Shown piece by piece: positions 8,197-15,987 of a DNA stretch of 64,000 nt. The translations under genes were made by a program, and so were the position numbers. The DNA is from Leptolyngbya boryana PCC 6306 (GTDB lineage: Bacteria > Cyanobacteriota > Cyanobacteriia > Leptolyngbyales > Leptolyngbyaceae). The stretch is taken from positions 328,577-392,576 of the forward strand of contig NZ_KB731324.1 in NCBI RefSeq assembly GCF_000353285.1, written 5' to 3'. Numbering within the stretch: position 1 is the stretch's first letter; every line of letters begins with the position of its first letter. Under the pieces are notes generated by a model, which did no database searches, was not told the origin of the DNA, and saw only the letters and a list, made by a program, of their open reading frames with translations.

Positions 8197-8685
8197 CTAA
8201 GGAGTTCGATAGGGCATCGGTGCGCCCCCGATTGGGGGCTGAATTTGATAACTCGGAATCAGCGTTGCAGCATGTGCACCAGTTGGGGGCTGAATGGGCG
8301 CGCTTGGAATCAGGGTTGAAGGTTCTGAGCCAATCGGCGGCGCAAACGAACAACATTCAATCGGTTCAGCCCCAATTGGCGGCTGAACGGACGCGCTTGG
8401 AACCAAAGTTGAAGGTTCTGAGCCAATCGGCGGCAAATAAGATGGCTGAATCGCGACTCCTCCGATCGGCGGCTTAATCTCATAGCTCAAATAGCCAGGA
8501 GGAGGAGTCGTTACAATCGGAGGAGGCACCATCAAATCATGAGAAGGGATGACCCCGCCAATCGGCGGACGAATTGCCTGTTGATGCGGATCGGTGGGTG
8601 GCGTATAACCGGCAGGTGGACGGAGATACTTGTTTTCACGACGATGCGGCATAGGAATCGACTCAGAGAAAATATTGAGTAGCAT
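8197..8685 (-). CDS. Proline-rich PPIG-repeat protein of unknown function
   Basis: 162 residues of low-complexity sequence built on a recurring PPIG(G/S/A)xxP unit about 16-20 residues long, seen about seven times (for example YLPPIGSEPSTLVPSA, FAPPIGSEPSTLIPSA, IQPPIGGAPMPYRTP). There is no signal peptide or membrane segment. The repeat is also visible in DNA as a recurring antisense AATCGGCGGC or ATTGGGGGCT. ATG 8652 (MPHRREN) is an alternative start. I do not recognise a family. It could be a flexible scaffold or binding-partner peptide array. It sits between convergent neighbours with its own upstream gap. Confidence 0.6.
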   Translation of the reverse strand: MLLNIFSESIPMPHRRENKYLRPPAGYTPPTDPHQQAIRPPIGGVIPSHDLMVPPPIVTTPPPGYLSYEIKPPIGGVAIQPSYLPPIGSEPSTLVPSASVQPPIGAEPIECCSFAPPIGSEPSTLIPSAPIQPPTGAHAATLIPSYQIQPPIGGAPMPYRTP

Positions 8686-8723
8686 TACTATACCGGGGAA
8701 GCGAAAACTTTTTTAATTTTTAA

Positions 8724-10103
8724 TTAATCTTTTCGATAGTGACGAGGCGTATAGACCCAAACGTTGCTTTCTGATTGATTGAAAATTCGGGTCTGACTTG
8801 ATCCAATCAAAATGACCGTTCTCATATCTGCATCGGTTGGCTCTAACTCTTTTAAGCTCTTCACTTGCGTTTGCTGTCCAGGTCTTCCTAAATTGCGCGC
8901 TAGCACGACCGGAGTATTGGGCGATCGATAATTCAACAAGAGTTCTTTTGCTTTTTCAAGCTGCCAGGTGCGAGTGTTAGAAATCGGATTGTAGAATGCG
9001 ATCGCAAAATCTGCTTTCGCAGCCGCACAAATTCGATCCGCGATCGTGTCCCAAGGCTTGAGAATATCCGAAAGTGAAATCGCGCAGAAATCATGCCCTA
9101 ACGGCGCACCCACTTGAGCCGCAGCCGCTTGCATCGCAGAAATCCCTGGACACACTTGAATCTCGATCGTCTGCCAGTCTGGCTTCGCATCGCGTTCTAG
9201 CACTTCAAACACTGCCGCTGCCATCGCATAGATTCCCGGATCACCCGAAGAAACCATTACAACAGATCTGCCCTGTGCTGCAAGATCGAGTGCTAATGCT
9301 GCCCGGTCTAGCTCTTCACGATTATCAAATATATGCAAATTCTGATAGGTGCGCAGTGGCTCAACTAAGTTCAAGTAAGTTTGGTAGCCAATCCAATCGG
9401 TTGAATTGCGAAGTACCGCTTTGACCTGAGGGGACATCCATTCAGCCGATCCGGGACCTGTTCCAATGATGGCAAGCCGCTTAGAAGATTGATAAACCAA
9501 ACATTCTGAACTGCCTTGAACTACTTCTGCTGTAATCTTGATCGTGAGCTTTGCATCATCCGCGATCGGTAACTGGCTCTTTTCTAACCAAGGCGCAGAG
9601 CCTTCAATTTTAACTGTCGCTCCTGCCAGTAGCTCAGCGAGGAATGTTTTTGCATCATCGGGATTCACTAACCGATAGCCATTAGGCGGAGACAGCAATG
9701 CGGTGCGAAATCGAATATCTCCAGTGGTTGTAATCGCAGGTACGACTTCTACGACAGTTGCAATTTGGCGAGCGAGATCATTTACGCCCTGCAATCCACC
9801 GAGTAATGGAACGACTGCGCTCCCATCTTCAGCCATTGCAATTACGGGCGGCTCTTGCCACTTATTTGACAGCAAGGGAGCGATCGTGCGAATTAAGATC
9901 CCTGCTGCACAAATTCCGACGATCGCAGTTCCTTGGGTAAATAGCTCTCGAACGGTTTCGCCAAATTGAGTAAAAGAAACATCGACGCCTGTCGTGCGAT
10001 GCTCTAGCCCATACAAAGTCGCATTGGGTAGAGCATCGACAATTTGACGCGCGATCGGCACACTCGCCTGACCTAAAACGATGACTGCAATTAAGGTTGC
10101 CAT
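8724..10103 (-). CDS. cobJ: CbiG-CobJ fusion: cobalt-precorrin-5A hydrolase-like / precorrin-3B C17-methyltransferase
   Basis: 459 residues in two parts. Residues 1-about 205 are CbiG-like (GICAAGILIRTIAPLL, AEDGSAVVPLLGGLQGVNDLARQIA); CbiG opens the ring-A lactone in the anaerobic cobalamin route. Residues about 210-459 are a SAM-dependent tetrapyrrole methylase of the CobJ/CbiH type: GTGPGSAEWMSPQ, VSSGDPGIYAMA and CPGISAMQAAAAQVGAPLGHDF. CobJ methylates C17 with ring contraction. This fusion is known from cyanobacteria. It is the last gene of cobG-H-I-J and overlaps the end of cobI by 13 nt, so translation is probably coupled. Control is expected from the riboswitch upstream of cobG. Confidence 0.88.
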   Translation of the reverse strand: MATLIAVIVLGQASVPIARQIVDALPNATLYGLEHRTTGVDVSFTQFGETVRELFTQGTAIVGICAAGILIRTIAPLLSNKWQEPPVIAMAEDGSAVVPLLGGLQGVNDLARQIATVVEVVPAITTTGDIRFRTALLSPPNGYRLVNPDDAKTFLAELLAGATVKIEGSAPWLEKSQLPIADDAKLTIKITAEVVQGSSECLVYQSSKRLAIIGTGPGSAEWMSPQVKAVLRNSTDWIGYQTYLNLVEPLRTYQNLHIFDNREELDRAALALDLAAQGRSVVMVSSGDPGIYAMAAAVFEVLERDAKPDWQTIEIQVCPGISAMQAAAAQVGAPLGHDFCAISLSDILKPWDTIADRICAAAKADFAIAFYNPISNTRTWQLEKAKELLLNYRSPNTPVVLARNLGRPGQQTQVKSLKELEPTDADMRTVILIGSSQTRIFNQSESNVWVYTPRHYRKD

Positions 10104-10786
10104 TTGCTCGGAATCACAATCATAGAGAAATAAGGAACTTCTGCCGGATCAAGCTCACTAATCGGAACAATCCGCTGTTGAGAAGTTGTTGCTCGCTCGA
10201 TGTATTTTGCTCGATCGTACAATCCCAACTCTTTCAGGACAGTCACAACTTTTGTAAAATGCCGTCCCAGTTTGATGATCGCGGCTGCATCTGCAACTGC
10301 TAGGCTTTTTTTCAAGTCTTCAGCCGACATAATGGCAGAAACAACCATAAACACATCATTTCGATAGGTCAAAGGTGTCCCTAACATCGCTGGACTTGCC
10401 ATGACACAAGATACACCCGGAATCACTTCGGTAGGAAACCGATCAGACAACCGACTGTACAAATACATGAATGAGCCATAGAAGAATGGATCACCTTCAC
10501 ACAAAACGACAACATCGCGTCCTTGCTGAAGATGTTCTGCAAGGGTTTCTGCTGCTTTATCGTAGTAGGGCTGTGCAGATTCTTCGAGCTTAAATGGGAA
10601 ATACATGGGAACTTCGATTTGTTCCGGGTGTAAGTACTCTGCCACAATCGATCGCGCTAATTTCAAAGCACTATCTGACAGCGGATATGCCACAACTTGC
10701 GCCGATCGCAACACGCGAAACGCTTTCATTGTAAGCAGTTCTGGATCTCCAGGACCAATTCCAATTCCATAAAGCCGACCCGTCAT
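10091..10786 (-). CDS. cobI: Precorrin-2 C20-methyltransferase
   Basis: 231 residues, the normal size for CobI/CbiL. It starts with the tetrapyrrole-methylase motif GRLYGIGIGPGDPELLTMKA; further family motifs are LCEGDPFFYGSFMYLY (SAM pocket) and PGVSCVMASPAMLGTPL. The enzyme transfers a methyl group from SAM to C20 of precorrin-2, the first committed step to the corrin ring. It lies 3 bp downstream of cobH and overlaps cobJ, so it is part of a tight four-gene operon read leftward. Confidence 0.92.
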   Translation of the reverse strand: MTGRLYGIGIGPGDPELLTMKAFRVLRSAQVVAYPLSDSALKLARSIVAEYLHPEQIEVPMYFPFKLEESAQPYYDKAAETLAEHLQQGRDVVVLCEGDPFFYGSFMYLYSRLSDRFPTEVIPGVSCVMASPAMLGTPLTYRNDVFMVVSAIMSAEDLKKSLAVADAAAIIKLGRHFTKVVTVLKELGLYDRAKYIERATTSQQRIVPISELDPAEVPYFSMIVIPSKWQP

Positions 10787-10789
10787 AAG

Positions 10790-11422
10790 TTATATCTCCT
10801 CTTGTTTTGCTAAAGCATTGACTGCCGCTGCTGCGATCGCGCTTCCACCTCGTCGCCCATGCAAGGTAATAAACGGCACACCTCGACTGTTGGCTGCAAG
10901 TTCGGCTTTCGATTCTGCCGCTCCAACAAAACCAACGGGAAAGCCTAAAATCAACGCAGGTTTTGGTGCACCTTCATCGAGCAATTCCAGCAATCTAAAT
11001 AATGCAGTCGGCGCATTCCCGATCGCAATCACGGCTCCTCTCATGTCCCAAAGATCTAAAGCAGCAGCCGATCGCGTATTGTTCAGCTTTTGCGCCAGTT
11101 CTGGAACAATTGGATCATTGAGGGTACAAATCACAGGATTATCGACTGGCAAACGTTTTCGAGTCACCCCATTTGCCACCATTTGAGCATCGCAGTAAAT
11201 TGCGGCTCCATTGGCTAACGCCTGACGACCTGCTTGAACCGCATCTGCAGAAGCCTCAATATCATTCGCGAGATCAGTCATTCCACAAGCATGAATTAAT
11301 CGCACTGTGACGTGAGCCAGATCCGCAGGCAACCGTTCGAGATTCGCTTCAGACCGAATAATGGCAAATGATTTACGGTAAATATCCTCACCGTTGCGAA
11401 TGTAATCAATCATATCGAGCAT
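10790..11422 (-). CDS. cobH: Precorrin-8X methylmutase
   Basis: 210 residues. CobH/CbiC features: DIYRKSFAIIRSEANL at the N-terminus, with R and S contacting substrate; the catalytic-His region RLIHACGMTDLANDI; the NGAAIYCDAQMVANGV segment; and GFPVGFVGAAESKAEL near the C-terminus. The enzyme moves the C11 methyl to C12, giving hydrogenobyrinate. It overlaps the end of cobG by 17 nt (8 nt if ATG 11413 is the true start), which suggests coupled translation. Third from the end in the cob operon. Confidence 0.93.
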   Translation of the reverse strand: MLDMIDYIRNGEDIYRKSFAIIRSEANLERLPADLAHVTVRLIHACGMTDLANDIEASADAVQAGRQALANGAAIYCDAQMVANGVTRKRLPVDNPVICTLNDPIVPELAQKLNNTRSAAALDLWDMRGAVIAIGNAPTALFRLLELLDEGAPKPALILGFPVGFVGAAESKAELAANSRGVPFITLHGRRGGSAIAAAAVNALAKQEEI

Positions 11423-12680
11423 TGATAAGTTGAGCGATCGTAGAGAGGTCTGACACAGGCTGTTCTGTCAGCAGTTCCTCTCCAGCAAAAAGATAGTAAG
11501 CTTCGGACTGTTCCATCCTAGTTCCAAGCAAGGTGATATCAGCAGGACTCGGTTGAGCACAACCTTTTGGACAGCCTGTAATATGAACATTAATGGGATG
11601 CTTTAAGGACTGAGTCAAAGCATGAGCATCAGCTTGCGTATGTGTCTCAGCAGAAGCACATCCAGGCTTGCCAGCACAGGCAACGATCGAGGATTGAATC
11701 GGGTCAATTGAGAAACCAGATAGCTCTTGCAATACGGTAGATGGATCGGCAATATTTGGCAGAATGATCGATTGCCACGGTGTTAGTCGAATTTCGCCTG
11801 AACCGTAGGTTTTAGCAAGTTCGATGAGGTGTTGAAATTGCGCGATCGAGAGTTGCCCCAAAGGTAATGCAATCCCGATATAAAACAATCCAGCTTGTTT
11901 TTGAGCATGAACTCCGATAAGGGAAGCAATCTCAGATTTTAAAGAAATTGCAGTGCTGAAGGTTGCAAACCCTGCACGATCGAGAATTCCTTGAACCCCC
12001 CAATCTTTCAACATATCTCTCATCCTTGGCTTTTTCGGACGCTGAGATTGTTGGACATAGCTCAAATAAACTTTGGCTAGAGTTGCGATCGCAGAAACAC
12101 ACTCCGTCGCATCAATCACGACTCCAGTTTCATACAGTTGTTTATCTGCTGCAAAAGCTAACTGAAGCTGATTCGATGATATCGCTGAAAGTTGAATCTC
12201 ATTGTATCGATGTTGCCAAGCTTGTTCGGATCGCGTTCCGATACTCACCTGCCCACCGCCATCAATCCCAATACTAAATTTTGGGGGCAGACCTGCTAAT
12301 TCTGGCGTGGATTGAATGTAAGTATCAATGTCTTGAACGAGCGATCGCGTATCGATTAATTCGCTTGGATCAATTCCTGCGGTTGGGCTTGCCATCACAT
12401 TGCGCAGATGATCCACCTGAGCATTTTTTGCCGCAAGCCCAATATTTTTCAAGATTTCAAAGATTTCTGGAGCCGATGAAACCGCTCGAAATTGAAGATT
12501 CGCACGATTCGTCACTTGAATCGTCGAAGTCTTCCAGCGATCGGTAATTTCAGCGATCGCACTTGCCTGCGCTACAGTCAAAATCCCGCCTGGAACTCGA
12601 ATTCGCATCAAGATTCCATCTTGGGCAGGCGTTTCATAAAATAGCCCTGGACAGGGGTTTGCACTCACTAACTCACTCAT
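11406..12680 (-). CDS. cobG: Precorrin-3B synthase-like sirohaem/4Fe-4S protein
   Basis: 424 residues from ATG 12680, chosen because AAGGAG stands 5 bases upstream; a longer start at 12737 would run into the riboswitch. The fold is that of sulphite/nitrite reductases in duplicate halves: RIRVPGGILTVAQ and TNRANLQFRAV in the first, IGIALPLGQLSIAQ in the second. The cluster cysteines can be seen as CAGKPGC and TGCPKGC. CobG is the oxygen-dependent precorrin-3B synthase of the aerobic route, hydroxylating C20 and forming the lactone. Its presence beside a CbiG domain is odd, since CbiG acts in the anaerobic route. First gene of the operon. Confidence 0.82.
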   Translation of the reverse strand: MSELVSANPCPGLFYETPAQDGILMRIRVPGGILTVAQASAIAEITDRWKTSTIQVTNRANLQFRAVSSAPEIFEILKNIGLAAKNAQVDHLRNVMASPTAGIDPSELIDTRSLVQDIDTYIQSTPELAGLPPKFSIGIDGGGQVSIGTRSEQAWQHRYNEIQLSAISSNQLQLAFAADKQLYETGVVIDATECVSAIATLAKVYLSYVQQSQRPKKPRMRDMLKDWGVQGILDRAGFATFSTAISLKSEIASLIGVHAQKQAGLFYIGIALPLGQLSIAQFQHLIELAKTYGSGEIRLTPWQSIILPNIADPSTVLQELSGFSIDPIQSSIVACAGKPGCASAETHTQADAHALTQSLKHPINVHITGCPKGCAQPSPADITLLGTRMEQSEAYYLFAGEELLTEQPVSDLSTIAQLINARYD

Positions 12681-12694
12681 ATGCTCCTTCTCCG

Positions 12695-12838
12695 TGGTTC
12701 GCAGAGAATTGAATGAAGACTGACTTGGAATTGGCATTCTGACTCGATTTGATGATCATCACAGCTGCGCCACAGTACCGGATTTGCACCGGATTTTCCC
12801 AATCCAAGCCAATGAAGCATATCACACTCGATTGCGCA
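12695..12838 (-). promoter_or_regulatory. Cobalamin riboswitch
   Basis: Read on the minus strand, the leader of cobG has the conserved core of the adenosylcobalamin riboswitch: GGGAA, then CCGGTGCAAATCCGG (the P5-type arm), then CTGTGGCGCAGCTGTGA (the B12-box region), then GTCAGAATGCC. CTTGGA upstream pairs with TCCAAG downstream. Downstream, TTCTCTG/CGGAGAA form a hairpin directly followed by the AAGGAG ribosome site, which suggests control of translation initiation. Ends are approximate. Confidence 0.9.
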
Positions 12839-13361
12839 AGATTTCGATTCTCAAACTTCTCTAAATCTTTCTCAACGCGAAATCATCCATTGAGTTTCAA
12901 TTTTTGGCATGGATGACTGAGAACATGAATGAGCGTGACAGGGGCGGTAATGTTTTAGATCTATAGACGAACGATGGTGCTGCGATCGCGTTATGTCCAA
13001 ATGCATCTCAGCAGCGTTCGGTTTCGGCTTCAGTTGCCCTAAATATTTTTTTAATGCTCAAATTCATCTACGCCCATGTTCGCCGCATCATCGAAATGCT
13101 GACACTGACAGAGCATTCTGTTTCTAATCATACACACAACGCCCACAACAACACCCAACTTGCTGTTGTGGGCACAATCAAGGCTTGCGCGATTTTTTCC
13201 TCTGCACCACTGCCATACGGTTTCGACTACACCGTCTTCCATTCTCGACAGTGGCGCATCAGTCGCGCAAAAACGATAACGATAAGGTAATTCCAGACAG
13301 CTTGTTGAAAAAATAACTCAGATTTAGGAAGCCCAAACTGATATTCAAAGAAGCTAAAGGA
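12839..13361. other. Non-coding interval upstream of the cob riboswitch
   Basis: No gene that I can support. It should hold the promoter of the cob operon near its left end. Short open frames (for example 13054-13290) run straight through a perfect 10-bp hairpin and show no coding character. Confidence 0.45.
13141..13173. terminator. Strong isolated hairpin
   Basis: Perfect 10-bp inverted repeat GCCCACAACA / TGTTGTGGGC with a 13-nt loop. No gene ends next to it; the nearest gene to the right reads toward it but stops at 13362. There is no U-tract, so it may belong to a small RNA. Confidence 0.4.
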
Positions 13362-13658
13362 TTAGACTCCTCTAAAGCCCAGATCCATTTCGATGCCCAT
13401 TTGCTCGGCTTGCTGCATTGTGCGATCGCACTTTGTCCGTCGGCAGATCTGACGAATACCAATTTGACTGAAGAATAGTCCGAGCAGAATGATAGCACCA
13501 ATTTCGGCGAGCTTGCGCGTGACCGCACTTGAAGCACCGAAAATCAAAATAGCCATCCAGAGGTACAGTTGCCCTGGGACTTTTTGATGCGATCTCGTTC
13601 CCTTTCTGAAGTTCATCACAATTTGATTCAAGAAGTAAGATGGTGCTTTGGTGATCAT
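13362..13658 (-). CDS. Small membrane protein, possible transporter fragment
   Basis: 98 residues (84 if the ATG at 13616 is used; GAAGAGA precedes the longer start). One or two hydrophobic segments: LYLWMAILIFGASSAV and IGAIILLGLFFSQIGI. The segment AILIFGASSAVTRKLAEIG resembles the first helix of EamA/DMT-type permeases, which have ten helices, so this may be a truncated remnant; after that helix the sequence is basic and unlike a permease. It could equally be an unrelated small membrane protein. Confidence 0.35.
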   Translation of the reverse strand: MITKAPSYFLNQIVMNFRKGTRSHQKVPGQLYLWMAILIFGASSAVTRKLAEIGAIILLGLFFSQIGIRQICRRTKCDRTMQQAEQMGIEMDLGFRGV

Positions 13659-13706
13659 GTCTCTTCACTGATGAAGCCTTTCCAAGTACGAGAAGAAACA
13701 GCCCCG

Positions 13707-14099
13707 TTACTTCACTTCACTAGATGCAAATTGTGTAACACGACCCGACTTAACTGCCACAACCACATCATAGGTTGCACAGTAAGCAAATGTAGTATTG
13801 TTGGCTTTGTTGTAGAGATTGACCACCATACCTGCACCACCAGGTTGCACGGAGACTGGCTCTAAATCGCCAAAGAAGTAGCGTCGTAACTCATCACCAC
13901 CCCCAAACTGTCCCTTATGCTGGACAATTTTAGCGATCTTTTGCGACGGGGTTAAGCCTGTACTATCTTTCATTTCTTGAGCTGCTGATGCCTGCATGAG
14001 GTGAGGATTGATGGCTTTGAGTGGAGCATCCCAAATTGTGACCATGCCAACTAAAGCAACCGTGGTGAAAGTTGTGGTGAGTAAAGAAGTAAGTTTCAT
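13707..14099 (-). CDS. Exported protein of unknown function
   Basis: 130 residues from ATG 14099, chosen because CAGGA lies 9 bases upstream (the ATG at 14108 abuts it). An N-terminal hydrophobic segment (LTSLLTTTFTTVALVGMVTI) looks like a signal peptide or anchor. The mature part contains GGGDELRRYFFGDLEPVSVQ and AYCATYDVVVAVKSGRVTQF, a small beta-rich pattern with a single Cys. I do not recognise a family. It is divergent from another small exported protein; the 250 bp between them should hold both promoters. Confidence 0.55.
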   Translation of the reverse strand: MKLTSLLTTTFTTVALVGMVTIWDAPLKAINPHLMQASAAQEMKDSTGLTPSQKIAKIVQHKGQFGGGDELRRYFFGDLEPVSVQPGGAGMVVNLYNKANNTTFAYCATYDVVVAVKSGRVTQFASSEVK

Positions 14100-14350
14100 G
14101 AAGTTCATTCCTGAGGAGTTCAGTTAATTCCAGAATGCAGGTCTTCGTTGAGAGGAACCTAAACTGAAACTAAACCTTCTGTGAAGTTAACCGTGTAGAA
14201 AACTCATGCCAAACTCAGCATTTTCTCAGAAAACTATGCTGATGCGCCTAAGATCAGTTTCTCAGTCAATTCTCAGCGGTTGATCAGAACGCATTCAGGC
14301 TAGTTTGTCATGCTTGTTGTTATCAAACACTTACTAGCTTCAGGAGAGTG

Positions 14351-14713
14351 ATGATAAAACGCTTCTTATTGACAGCATTCTCGCTCATGCTGGTCTCCAC
14401 GGCTTCAACTGTTCCCGCAAGTGCTCAGCCTCGCATCAACCAAGAGATCGCGAGCAACAATCTAGGCACGACTCAAACCACCGTCAGATTATCTCCAGCT
14501 GATCTTGCACATTTTGCTTATCGCGGCTATTTCAAGTCTCAGAGCATCAAGGGCTATGGCAGCTTAATTCAAGATCATAATACTGGCAAAGTTAGCGCTA
14601 AAGACATTGTGCAAGCCGCAGTGAATACTCATCATCTGCCAGCTTCTACTTTGGACGATCGCGGTTATCTCAATGCCGTAGACAATCAGTTGCGCGACCT
14701 TAACCTGCATTGA
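14351..14713 (+). CDS. Exported protein of unknown function
   Basis: 120 residues. AGGAG stands just upstream of the ATG at 14351; a GTG at 14348 is possible. A classical signal peptide (KRFLLTAFSLMLVSTASTVPASA) is followed by a likely AxA cleavage before QPRINQ. The mature part is about 95 residues with LSPADLAHFAYRGYFKSQ and KDIVQAAVNTHHLPAS, and no Cys. No family recognised. It is closed off by a 9-bp terminator hairpin, so it is probably monocistronic. Confidence 0.6.
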   Translation: MIKRFLLTAFSLMLVSTASTVPASAQPRINQEIASNNLGTTQTTVRLSPADLAHFAYRGYFKSQSIKGYGSLIQDHNTGKVSAKDIVQAAVNTHHLPASTLDDRGYLNAVDNQLRDLNLH

Positions 14714-14721
14714 GTGCCCCT

Positions 14722-14749
14722 GAAGAAGCCGAAACGATTTGGCTTCTTC
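14722..14749 (+). terminator. Terminator hairpin
   Basis: GAAGAAGCC / GGCTTCTTC, a perfect 9-bp stem with a 10-nt loop, 8 bp after the stop codon of the preceding gene. Only a weak T-rich tail follows. Confidence 0.6.
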
Positions 14750-14775
14750 GTTGAGTTCCAGCTAGTCTACAATGA

Positions 14776-14823
14776 GTTGATAATTCTAGACGTTGATAAT
14801 TCTAGACGTTGATAATTCTAGAC
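14776..14823. repeat. Three exact 16-bp tandem repeats upstream of a two-component operon
   Basis: The unit GTTGATAATTCTAGAC occurs three times head to tail with no mismatch (14776-14791, 14792-14807, 14808-14823). The last copy ends 39 bp before the histidine-kinase start, so the array is in the promoter or leader. OmpR-type regulators bind direct repeats, so autoregulation by the downstream regulator is a reasonable inference. Confidence 0.85.
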
Positions 14824-14862
14824 TGAGTTTGAACGCTATCCGCGTCAAAGTAGGTGATCTCC

Positions 14863-15987
14863 ATGCGTCGCTTGAGTAGATTTTCAAGAACAAGGTTCAG
14901 ACTGAGATGGAATCACCTCGATACCAACTCACTCCATTTTCGGCTGTTTTTCTGTATCGTGATCTTTTCTGCGATCGCTGCTGTGAGTTTCGTTTTTCTC
15001 AGTCGTCGAGATGTGCAAAACTTTCTGTCGATGAGTTCGTTTGATGCAGCAACCACTGCAAAATTTCTCACGCTCGCTGCTCAGTTAACGACCTTAAGCT
15101 TAATTTTTATTGGCGTGCTGATGTTGATCATGCTCGGATTAGTTTGGCGATTGCTTTCAGCATTACGACATTTCCATCAATGGACAACTTCTTCAACTCA
15201 TCGACTAGATCCCTATCCGCTCAATTTATACCCTGCACCGACCGAAATCAAAGGATTAGCGCAACGTTGGAATGAGATCGTTACTCAACTAGCAACGGTT
15301 AAAGATCAACAGCGACAATTTACGAATGCGGTCGCTCATGAACTGCGATCGCCATTGAGTTTAATTTACGGCTATCTCCAGCGGAGTCAAAAACAAAATC
15401 AAACATTGACAGATACGCAAAAAGAAACACTTGCGATGGCAATCACAGAAGCAGAGCGAATGACGCTCATCTTAAAAGACTTGATTGATCTTGCGCGCAT
15501 AGAAAGTATTAATATCGCGATTGATGAAGAAGTCGTTATTTTAAACGATTTTGTTCACGATGTCGTCAATATGACCGAACAGTTTGAGTCTTGTAATATT
15601 GAAACCAAATTATCCACAACGCCAATCCGAGTCCAAACAAATCGCGACTATTTAATGCAAATTCTAGATCACCTCATTAGCAATGCAATTAAACATTCCA
15701 ATTTAGATATTCCAATCATCATTACACTCCACCAAGAAAGCAACACAGCGATTATTCAAGTGCGCGATCGCGGAAGCGGTATTTCCCCATCTCAACAAGC
15801 CTTTGTATTTGAGCCATTTTACCGAACTGATCCGTCGCGGGCACGAACAACTGGTGGGACTGGCTTAGGATTGACGATCGCAAAAACATTAGCAGAACGG
15901 ATGGGCGGCAATATTACTGTCGAATCTCAACCCGGTGAAGGCAGTACGTTCACATTAACACTTCCAGCAGTAGGAACCCGATCATGA
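14863..15987 (+). CDS. Sensor histidine kinase (two-component)
   Basis: 374 residues from ATG 14863, with AGGTGA a few bases upstream. Two transmembrane segments (about residues 28-46 and 77-97) enclose only some 30 extracytoplasmic residues, so the signal is probably sensed in the membrane or by a partner. A HAMP-like linker leads to HisKA with the phospho-acceptor H in VAHELRSPLS (about residue 159), then HATPase_c with N in HLISNAIKH, DRGSGIS, FEPFYRTDPSRA and GGTGLGLTIA. The last four bases overlap the start of the response regulator (ATGA). The signal is unknown. Confidence 0.9.
   Translation: MRRLSRFSRTRFRLRWNHLDTNSLHFRLFFCIVIFSAIAAVSFVFLSRRDVQNFLSMSSFDAATTAKFLTLAAQLTTLSLIFIGVLMLIMLGLVWRLLSALRHFHQWTTSSTHRLDPYPLNLYPAPTEIKGLAQRWNEIVTQLATVKDQQRQFTNAVAHELRSPLSLIYGYLQRSQKQNQTLTDTQKETLAMAITEAERMTLILKDLIDLARIESINIAIDEEVVILNDFVHDVVNMTEQFESCNIETKLSTTPIRVQTNRDYLMQILDHLISNAIKHSNLDIPIIITLHQESNTAIIQVRDRGSGISPSQQAFVFEPFYRTDPSRARTTGGTGLGLTIAKTLAERMGGNITVESQPGEGSTFTLTLPAVGTRS

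Noticed and set aside
8220-8477. Plus-strand open frame opposite the PPIG gene
   Set aside because: It is the shadow of the proline-rich repeat; the minus-strand reading has the consistent motif.
13054-13290. 78-codon open frame on the plus strand
   Set aside because: It runs through a perfect hairpin, has no ribosome site and no recognisable motif.
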